A stretch of DNA of 29,080 bases from positions 1 through 29,080 of the forward strand of contig CAKOHQ010000013.1 in the NCBI GenBank assembly GCA_934085875.1, written 5' to 3'. The first letter of the stretch is position 1. Every line of letters starts with the position of its first letter. The notes beneath the pieces were generated by a model. That model had not been told where the DNA came from, searched no databases, and saw only the letters and a list, made by a program, of their open reading frames with translations. Positions 23,809 to 29,080 of this stretch are shown piece after piece. The position numbers and the translations under genes are program-made. The stretch is from an uncultured Bacilli bacterium. GTDB taxonomy: Bacteria > Bacillota_I > Bacilli_A > RF39 > UBA660.

Positions 23809-24792
23809 ATGTCATTCATCAATGTAAACCACATATCAAAAACTTTTAAAGTTGCCAAACGCCAATCTGGATTAAAAGCATCTTTAAAATCATTTTTCAA
23901 AAGAAATTACATTTATATAGAAGCAGTCAAAGATGTATCTTTTGAAATAGAAAAAGGGGAAATTATTGGATACATTGGACCTAATGGAGCAGGAAAAAGT
24001 ACTACCATAAAAATGCTTAGCGGAATACTTACACCAGACAAAGGTACTATTAGCATTAATGGATTATCACCATCTAAAGACAGAATCAAATATGTTAGTA
24101 ATATCGGTGTAGTATTTGGACAACGAATCCAATTATGGTGGGATATTCCTGCATTAGATACATTTGATTTATTAAAAGATATATATAAATTAGATGAATC
24201 TGAATTTAATAAAACTAAGGAACAACTAATAGAATTATTAGACTTAAAAAATATAGTTAATATTCCTGTTAGACAACTTAGTCTAGGTCAAAGGATGCGC
24301 TGTGAAATTGCTGCTTCACTTATTCATAAACCATCCATATTGTTTTTAGATGAACCTACTATAGGACTTGATGCCGAAAGTAAAATAAAAGTAAGAAATT
24401 TTATCAAAAAAATCAATAAGGAAATGAATACAACTATTATATTAACAACGCATGATATGAGTGATATCGAAGCACTTGCAAAAAGAATTATACTTATTGG
24501 AAAAGGACGAATATTATATGATGGAAATATAAAAAAATTAAAAGAGAAATATGATAATACAAAAGAAATACAAATAATTACAAAAAACAAACTTAATAAA
24601 TTAAATAAAAAAGGAATAATAAAACAAATAAAAAAAGATTATGGATATAATTTTATATTAGATACAAACTTTTTATCCATATCTAACTTCTTAAAATATT
24701 TATCTAATTTAATAGATATAAAAGATATAGAAATAGAAAATGAAAATATAGATAATATAATATTAAAATTATATAAAGATTGTGAAATATGA
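23809..24792 (+). CDS. ABC-2 exporter ATP-binding protein
   Basis: The 327-residue ATPase subunit of an ABC exporter. It has Walker A GPNGAGKST (57-65), the Q-loop region GVVFGQR, the signature LSLGQRMR, Walker B ILFLDEPTIGLD and the switch His in TTHD, plus a C-terminal extension of about 90 residues as in NatA/viologen-exporter-type ATPases. The N-terminal VAKRQSGLKASLKSFFKR insertion before the first strand is typical of this subgroup. GAAAGGAG precedes the ATG. The stop overlaps the first permease start (ATGA), so the three genes form one unit. The cargo is unknown; relatives export hydrophobic drugs or unidentified compounds. Confidence 0.92.
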   Translation: MSFINVNHISKTFKVAKRQSGLKASLKSFFKRNYIYIEAVKDVSFEIEKGEIIGYIGPNGAGKSTTIKMLSGILTPDKGTISINGLSPSKDRIKYVSNIGVVFGQRIQLWWDIPALDTFDLLKDIYKLDESEFNKTKEQLIELLDLKNIVNIPVRQLSLGQRMRCEIAASLIHKPSILFLDEPTIGLDAESKIKVRNFIKKINKEMNTTIILTTHDMSDIEALAKRIILIGKGRILYDGNIKKLKEKYDNTKEIQIITKNKLNKLNKKGIIKQIKKDYGYNFILDTNFLSISNFLKYLSNLIDIKDIEIENENIDNIILKLYKDCEI

Positions 24793-25595
24793 AAACATAT
24801 ATATCTTTATTTAAACTAAGATTTATAAATAGTATACAATATAGAAAAGCAGCAATAGCTGGAATATGTACTCAATTCTTTTTTGGATTTGTATTTATTT
24901 CAGTCTATCTAGCATTTTATTCTTCAACAAATAATACAAAATTACCCATGAATTTAAATGAATTAATAAATTATTTATGGTTAAATCAAGCTTTCTTTGC
25001 ATTAGTATATACTTGGTACAAAGATAAAAATTTAATAAACTTAATAAAAAATGGTAACATATCCTATGAATTTATAAGACCAATAAATTTTTATAAAAAA
25101 TGGTTTTCATCAATGTATGGAGATAGATTATCAGCAGTAATTCTAAGAAGTCCATTAGTTATTCTAATAGCATTCTTCTTACCAAAACCTTATAATTTAA
25201 CATTACCAACTTCAATTAATTCAGTTATATTATTTATAGTATTCATGATATTATCTAGTTTATTAATTAATGCATTTACAATGATTTATCATTTATTAAT
25301 ATTTTATACTTTAGATGAAAAAGGAATAATTACATTATTTATGGTAATAGGAGAAATATTTGCAGGTGGAACAATACCAATTGCATTCTTTCCTAAATTT
25401 TTAAGAATTATATCAAGCTTATTACCATTTAGATATATAGCTGATTTACCATTTAGAATATATTCAGGAAATTTTAATATAACAAATATTTTACCAAATT
25501 TAATAGGTGCAATAATATGGTTAATAGTTTTATTAATAATAGGAAATAAATTAACAAATAATATATCAAAGAAAGTAATAGTACAAGGTGGATAA
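24789..25595 (+). CDS. ABC-2 family permease, subunit 1
   Basis: A 268-residue membrane protein with about six helices, of the ABC-2 permease group in which two different permeases pair with one ATPase. It starts in the ATGA overlap with the ATPase gene. The FIRPINFYKKWF segment (here EFIRPINFY) and the late FFPKFLRIISSLLPFRYIADLP motif are characteristic of the family. Its stop shares a base with the next gene's ATG (TAATG). It most probably forms a heterodimer with the next subunit. Confidence 0.88.
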   Translation: MKTYISLFKLRFINSIQYRKAAIAGICTQFFFGFVFISVYLAFYSSTNNTKLPMNLNELINYLWLNQAFFALVYTWYKDKNLINLIKNGNISYEFIRPINFYKKWFSSMYGDRLSAVILRSPLVILIAFFLPKPYNLTLPTSINSVILFIVFMILSSLLINAFTMIYHLLIFYTLDEKGIITLFMVIGEIFAGGTIPIAFFPKFLRIISSLLPFRYIADLPFRIYSGNFNITNILPNLIGAIIWLIVLLIIGNKLTNNISKKVIVQGG

Positions 25596-26371
25596 TGAAA
25601 ACATATTTTAGTTTATTTAAAATGCATTTAACATCTTTATTAGAATATAAAAAATCATTCATAATAGGATTTATATCACAAATATTTGTAGTATTTACAT
25701 ATTATTTTATAATTATTGCTTTATTTACAAAATTTAATAACATAAAAGGATTTACTTTATACGAAGTATTATTATGCTTCAGTATTGTACAATTCGGGTT
25801 TAGTATGAATGAAGTTTTCGCAAGAGGAATAGATCAATTTGATAATTTAATCATAAATGGAACTTTTGATAGAATACTTCTAAGACCACAAAGTATATTA
25901 ATACAAAGTATTGCATCAGAAATAGACTTTGTTAAAATATCAAGAATAATACAAGCTATTGTAATACTATTTATATCTTTAATAAATTTAAATATAAATT
26001 TTAATATTTTAAAAGTAATAACTCTAATTTTAATGTTATTGTCTTCTAGTTTTATATTCTTTTCTATATTCTTAATTATGGCTTCTTATTGTTTTATTAC
26101 AGTACAAGGTTTAGAAGTTAGAAATTTATTTACAGATGGTGGAAAACATGTAGCACAATATCCAATAGGAATATTTAATAAATATTTTAGATTTATATTT
26201 ACTTATCTTATTCCATATGCATGTATAAATTATTATCCACTACTATATTTAGTAGGTAAAAGTAATAATAAATTATATTGCTTTACACCTTTATTAGTTT
26301 TATTATATCTTATACCATCTCTATATTTATTTAAAAAAGGCATAAAAAAATATACAAGTGCAGGTTCATAA
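25595..26371 (+). CDS. ABC-2 family permease, subunit 2
   Basis: A 258-residue membrane protein with about six helices, paralogous in layout to subunit 1. It keeps the corresponding motifs FDRILLRPQSILIQS and QYPIGIFNKYFRFIFTYLIPYACINYYP. The start overlaps the preceding stop by one base, with AAGGTGG just upstream. It is the last gene of the three-gene exporter, and the terminator hairpin begins at its stop codon. Sequence similarity to subunit 1 is low, as usual for this family. Confidence 0.88.
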   Translation: MKTYFSLFKMHLTSLLEYKKSFIIGFISQIFVVFTYYFIIIALFTKFNNIKGFTLYEVLLCFSIVQFGFSMNEVFARGIDQFDNLIINGTFDRILLRPQSILIQSIASEIDFVKISRIIQAIVILFISLINLNINFNILKVITLILMLLSSSFIFFSIFLIMASYCFITVQGLEVRNLFTDGGKHVAQYPIGIFNKYFRFIFTYLIPYACINYYPLLYLVGKSNNKLYCFTPLLVLLYLIPSLYLFKKGIKKYTSAGS

Positions 26372-26400
26372 GAATTAGTATATACAAGTTCTTTTTATTT
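26370..26400 (+). terminator. Terminator of the ABC operon
   Basis: AAGAATT (26370-26376) pairs with AAGTTCTT (7 bp, one G-U) and is followed by TTTTATTTATT. It begins inside the stop codon of the permease gene. Confidence 0.65.
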
Positions 26401-26412
26401 ATTAATATTTTC

Positions 26413-26440
26413 TTGACATCACTAAAACTTATGCTATAAT
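26413..26440 (+). promoter_or_regulatory. Consensus promoter of the 64-residue gene
   Basis: TTGACA (26413-26418), a 16-base spacer and TATAAT (26435-26440) with an extended -10 TGC. This is the closest match to the sigma-A consensus in the window. Confidence 0.8.
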
Positions 26441-26465
26441 ACGTCTTACCAAAGGGGGATTTTAT

Positions 26466-26660
26466 ATGTCATACGAAACAGATATAATGATGAGTTTAAA
26501 ACATTCAATAGATAGACTTAATAAAAGTACTGAAATAATGAAAAGACTTGCAATCGCTATTGAAAAACAAAATGAACTTAAAGAAAGAGAACTAGATATG
26601 TTAGAAAATGATAATAATATAAAAAGAAAAACTCTTTCAAATAATACTAGAAAATTCTAG
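26466..26660 (+). CDS. Small helical protein, unknown function
   Basis: 64 residues, not recognised. It has no membrane segment or Cys; the sequence is charged and probably one or two long amphipathic helices (MMSLKHSIDRLNKSTEIMKRLAIAIEKQ, then KERELDMLENDNNIKRK), which could form a coiled coil. It lacks a WXG motif. It is very likely a real gene because it has a consensus promoter, the strongest ribosome site seen here (AAAGGGGGAT) and a dedicated terminator whose 3' arm contains the stop codon. The expression signals suggest an abundant product. A role as an adaptor or an RNA/protein-binding factor would be speculation. Confidence 0.75.
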   Translation: MSYETDIMMSLKHSIDRLNKSTEIMKRLAIAIEKQNELKERELDMLENDNNIKRKTLSNNTRKF

Positions 26661-26672
26661 TATTTTTTATTT
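26643..26672 (+). terminator. Terminator overlapping the small-gene stop codon
   Basis: AATACTAG (26643-26650) pairs with CTAGTATT (26657-26664), extendable by two A-T pairs, and is followed by a T-rich tract. The TAG stop (26658-26660) lies inside the 3' arm. Confidence 0.8.
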
Positions 26673-26705
26673 TAGTAAGATATAATTAATTTAAGGAGAA
26701 TATAT

Positions 26706-26903
26706 ATGAAAAAACAAACAAAAATAGGAATTATATTAATAATAGTAGGTGAGGTTTTATATTTTATACAAAGTTATTTAAGTAAAAATTATACTAATCT
26801 TAATGATTTTATATCAGGATTATTACTAGGTATTAGTATTGGATTAAATTTATTAGGAATAATTATTTCAGTTGCAGCTATATCAAAAAATGAGAAGAAA
26901 TAA
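26706..26903 (+). CDS. Small two-helix membrane protein, unknown function
   Basis: A 65-residue protein with two membrane helices, about 7-24 (KIGIILIIVGEVLYFIQ) and about 38-58 (ISGLLLGISIGLNLLGIIISV), joined by a short polar loop and ending in a basic KNEKK tail. It is of no recognised family. AAGGAG precedes the ATG, and a good terminator follows at 26905. The gene is self-contained, since terminators lie on both sides. The promoter is not obvious in the 45 bases upstream. Confidence 0.65.
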   Translation: MKKQTKIGIILIIVGEVLYFIQSYLSKNYTNLNDFISGLLLGISIGLNLLGIIISVAAISKNEKK

Positions 26904-26904
26904 A

Positions 26905-26938
26905 AAATATAATTAACATATAAAAATTATATTTTTTT
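26905..26938 (+). terminator. Terminator after the small membrane gene
   Basis: AAATATAATT (26905-26914) pairs perfectly with AATTATATTT (26925-26934) and is followed by more T. Confidence 0.75.
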
Positions 26939-26963
26939 AGTATAATTATAATAGGAGGAGTAA

Positions 26964-28460
26964 ATGGAAAACAACGAAAAAAATTTTGATGAGGTAAAAG
27001 TAGAAAAGGTTATCAAGACAGATTCCTACTTTGATGGAAAATTTATAGAATATTTAGGATATAAAATATTGGCACTTCTTATAAGTTTAGTAAGTATAGG
27101 AATTGCAAAACCATGGGCTGACAAAATATTATTGGAATATCAAATCAACCACACTGTATATAATGGCAAAAGATTAAAATTTGAAGGAAAAGGAACAAGT
27201 CTTTTTGTATTAAGATTTAAATGGATTTTATTTACAATAATCACGTTAGGTATATATTACATATGGGTTCCACTTAATATGGAAAAATGGATAGCATCAA
27301 ATACACATTTTGAAGATGAAGATTTAATCGTAGGTGAAAGTTATTTTGATGGAAAAATATTAGGTATAATAGGAGTAAATATATTTACCTACTTAGTAAG
27401 TTTATTATCTTTAGGATTATTATTCCCATTTGCAGTATGTTATAAATACAAATGGATTGCAAATCATACAATTATTAATAAAAAAAGAATTGTCTTTAAT
27501 GGAAAATCTATAAGTTTAATAGGCCATTATCTATTGTGGTATTTATTAACAATTATAACATTCGGAATATATGGGATATGGCTTCCAATGAAAGTATATG
27601 GCTGGAAAATAAAAAATACTCATATTAAATTAAAAGATGAAGTAGTAGAAAAAGAATCAAAATTACCATACATATTATCTCCGATATTAATAATAGTTTT
27701 AGTAGTCTTAATTGTACTAATAATACCTAATATTAAAATAGATAAAAATATATTTGAAAATATTTCAAATAAAATTAACAATAAAGATGATAATCTTGAG
27801 CCTGTAAAATATGATACTTCATGCATAAATAAAAATTCATTAAATATTATAAAAGATTATATTAAAGATAATTACGAAGATAATATAATAGAATGCAAAA
27901 AAGATGGGCTATTAATAATGTTATCAACAACAAATGATATAGATTTTAATAATGCTGAAAAAGATATTATAAAAATACTAAATTATTTAACGGAAAATGA
28001 ACTAAATAACAAAATAATGATCTCATATGAAAAATACAATACAAGTAACGACTTTTATCTTTATGGTGAAAAAGAAAAAAATTCTGACGTGATAAATTGG
28101 ACAAGTGAATATACACCAATAAAATCTACTAAGATTAAAACAGATAATTCTAGTAATGAAGTAAATTCTAAAACTACTAAACCTATAACAACAACAAAAG
28201 TAGTTGAAAATAATAAATGTTCAAATAATGCAGTTTATATTGATGGAGATTGTTATGATAAAAACAGTTACGTATCTCCAGGATCATGTGGATATTTAAA
28301 TGAAATAGATGGTAAATGTTATTATCCTGGATGTGATGAAACAAACTATTTAACAGATGAAAATTGTGTAAATGATTACGAAAATAAGCCATCAAGTAAT
28401 GAATGTCCAAATGGATTTAAATATAAAGATGGATTATGTTATGGTTCTTTAATAAATTAA
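26964..28460 (+). CDS. Two-repeat DUF898 (YjgN-like) membrane protein with Cys-rich tail
   Basis: A 498-residue protein. Residues about 21-115 and 122-222 are two copies of a DUF898-type module: each begins SYFDGK, continues with a helix ending SLVSIG or SLLSLG, NHT, a KRLKFEGKGTS or KRIVFNGKSIS strand, and TLGIYYIWVPL or TFGIYGIWLPM. A further membrane helix (about 231-252) leads to an extracellular part: a folded segment (about 270-385), a Thr/Lys/Ser-rich linker and a tail of about 80 residues with eight Cys. The tail shows C...DG-x-CY three times (DGDCY, DGKCY, DGLCY). The function of DUF898 is unknown; it may be a solute transporter. GGAGGAG precedes the ATG, and a terminator follows. 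Confidence 0.8.
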   Translation: MENNEKNFDEVKVEKVIKTDSYFDGKFIEYLGYKILALLISLVSIGIAKPWADKILLEYQINHTVYNGKRLKFEGKGTSLFVLRFKWILFTIITLGIYYIWVPLNMEKWIASNTHFEDEDLIVGESYFDGKILGIIGVNIFTYLVSLLSLGLLFPFAVCYKYKWIANHTIINKKRIVFNGKSISLIGHYLLWYLLTIITFGIYGIWLPMKVYGWKIKNTHIKLKDEVVEKESKLPYILSPILIIVLVVLIVLIIPNIKIDKNIFENISNKINNKDDNLEPVKYDTSCINKNSLNIIKDYIKDNYEDNIIECKKDGLLIMLSTTNDIDFNNAEKDIIKILNYLTENELNNKIMISYEKYNTSNDFYLYGEKEKNSDVINWTSEYTPIKSTKIKTDNSSNEVNSKTTKPITTTKVVENNKCSNNAVYIDGDCYDKNSYVSPGSCGYLNEIDGKCYYPGCDETNYLTDENCVNDYENKPSSNECPNGFKYKDGLCYGSLIN

Positions 28461-28485
28461 GGTACAATCAATGTGTCTTTTTTTA
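28459..28485 (+). terminator. Terminator after the DUF898 gene
   Basis: AAGGTACA (28459-28466) pairs with TGTGTCTT (28472-28479; 8 bp, two G-U) around ATCAA, then a T-run. Confidence 0.7.
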
Positions 28486-28537
28486 TTTTAAAATCACATT
28501 ATAATTAAATTATCATAAAATATTTTAGGTGATTAAA

Positions 28538-28811
28538 ATGAACTATACAAGAGCTTTAAAAGGTATTGTTATTGATGCTGGACATGGACGATAATTATAA
28601 AACTGGTACATACAAAAATAATCGTTTTAATATAGATATGAAAACAACATTTTATAATGGAAAAGAAGATTTAAGATTTCTTACAGATGGATTAACGCAG
28701 TTACCATGTGATAATCAGAATGAAATGATAAATGAATTTAATATTATTTCTAATAAACTAACTACTAGAGGTAAATTTATTGGTAAATTATTAAAAAAAA
28801 TTAAAATTTAA
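28538..28811 (+). pseudogene. Broken N-acetylmuramoyl-L-alanine amidase remnant
   Basis: From ATG 28538, behind a good AGGTGA ribosome site, the frame reads MNYTRALKGIVIDAGHGR and stops at 28592. KGIVIDAGHG is the first strand and zinc-binding His motif of the Amidase_3 cell-wall hydrolase family, so the gene clearly once encoded such an enzyme or its start. After the stop, the open frame continues in a different phase to 28811 (DDNYKTGTYKNNRFNID... to a Lys-rich end), with no recognisable amidase sequence. Either a frameshift near 28590 plus decay, or a deletion that fused the amidase start to another gene's tail, would explain it. A strong terminator remains downstream at 28862. Confidence 0.65.
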
Positions 28812-28861
28812 TTATTGTTTATTTTTGTATTTTATTAAGGTTTAATAATTAAAATATTGAT

Positions 28862-28891
28862 AGAAATCTAATTGATTAGGTTTCTTTTTTT
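28862..28891 (+). terminator. Terminator after the amidase remnant
   Basis: AGAAATCTAA pairs with TTAGGTTTCT (10 bp, one G-U) around TTGA, followed by TTTTTT. It is in good condition although the gene before it is broken. Confidence 0.8.
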
Positions 28892-28919
28892 GTTACAGAT
28901 TAGAAAAGTATGTTATAAT
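28890..28919 (+). promoter_or_regulatory. Promoter of the last, partial gene
   Basis: TTGTTA (28890-28895), an 18-base spacer and TATAAT (28914-28919) with the extended -10 TGT. The -35 overlaps the T-run of the preceding terminator. Confidence 0.6.
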
Positions 28920-28949
28920 AGAAAACAAGTGTAGTTGGAGGTAATAATT

Positions 28950-29080
28950 ATGATTAGTAAAATTGGTACTTTTAAGGATTATAGTGATGGTACATTAAAA
29001 ACGGTTTTTGATGTTGGTAATAATAAAATTATAGAGATGTCTTTGTTATTTAATAAGGAAGATAAGGATGTAGTTTGTGT
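28950..29080 (+). CDS. 5' end of a probable radical-SAM (RlmN-like) gene
   Basis: The gene runs off the window after 43 codons. It begins MISKIGTFKDYSDGTLKTVFD and continues with a NNKIIEMSLLFN strand and DKDVVCV. This layout (short N-terminal strand, IEMSLL, then VVCV just before where a PTHxxCNLGCxxC cluster site would come) resembles RlmN-like radical-SAM proteins of Firmicutes. The CxxxCxxC motif itself is outside the window, so the assignment is tentative. TTGGAGG lies before the ATG and a good promoter precedes it. AAG for lysine is more frequent here than in most neighbours, though the sample is tiny. Confidence 0.45.
   Translation, partial: MISKIGTFKDYSDGTLKTVFDVGNNKIIEMSLLFNKEDKDVVC

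Noticed and set aside
26466..26660. WXG100-type secreted protein
   Set aside because: The protein is short and helical, but it has no WXG motif and no secretion genes are adjacent.
28566..28811. 81-codon ORF starting inside the amidase fragment
   Set aside because: Its ATG has no ribosome site and falls within the amidase frame, and the first residues are an out-of-phase reading of the amidase motif. It is kept only as part of the broken gene.
1..29080. Mycoplasma code (TGA as tryptophan)
   Set aside because: Genes end at TGA exactly where the next gene starts (for example 17946 and 24792), and tryptophans in conserved motifs use TGG.

Overview
Organism. The window is very A+T-rich, with poly-A/poly-T codon choice and many Asn/Lys/Ile-rich proteins, and it reads with the standard bacterial code: TGG encodes Trp and TGA is used as a stop, for example at 17944-17946, 18327-18329 and 23678-23680. 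The 5S rRNA end is shortened, and the gene orders (tilS-ftsH, rplM-rpsI, parA-parB-mscS-DUF951) are of the Firmicutes type. Together these suggest an uncultured, reduced-genome Bacilli/Mollicutes-related bacterium that did not reassign TGA. This placement is an inference.

Layout. 1-65 is the 3' end of a 5S rRNA gene. 128-3124 holds housekeeping genes: a DUF1846 protein, tsaE, and rplM-rpsI with its own promoter and leader. 3273-6501 is a coupled tilS-ftsH pair. 6617-10790 is a tightly overlapping five-gene operon: parA, parB, an MscS-type channel, a DUF951 protein and an AbgT-family transporter. 10883-12342 carries a second MscS-like channel and a DUF308/HdeD-like membrane protein. A tandem-HTH XRE regulator (12365-12799, minus strand) diverges from a nine-gene plus-strand operon (12913-20772). 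That operon encodes a membrane-anchored clostripain-like protease, a zinc-ribbon membrane protein, a signal-peptide surface protein, two unknown membrane proteins, two DUF4176-like proteins and two DUF4190-like proteins with duplicated N-termini. It is the most accessory-looking part of the window.

20773-22453 holds metK behind a SAM-I-like riboswitch with a visible terminator/antiterminator switch, followed by a candidate new structured RNA with its own promoter and terminator (22348-22453). After that come a decayed response-regulator fragment, a GNAT/YoaP-type acetyltransferase, a three-gene ABC-2 exporter, a 64-residue helical protein with the best promoter in the window, a small membrane protein, and a two-repeat DUF898 membrane protein with a Cys-rich tail. 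Next is a broken amidase remnant. The window ends in the 5' end of a probable radical-SAM gene.

How the parts relate. Most of the window is core metabolism and cell maintenance: translation, tRNA modification, membrane proteolysis, chromosome segregation, osmotic release and SAM synthesis. The 12.9-20.8 kb operon and the RNA at 22.35 kb are the parts that known functions do not explain well.
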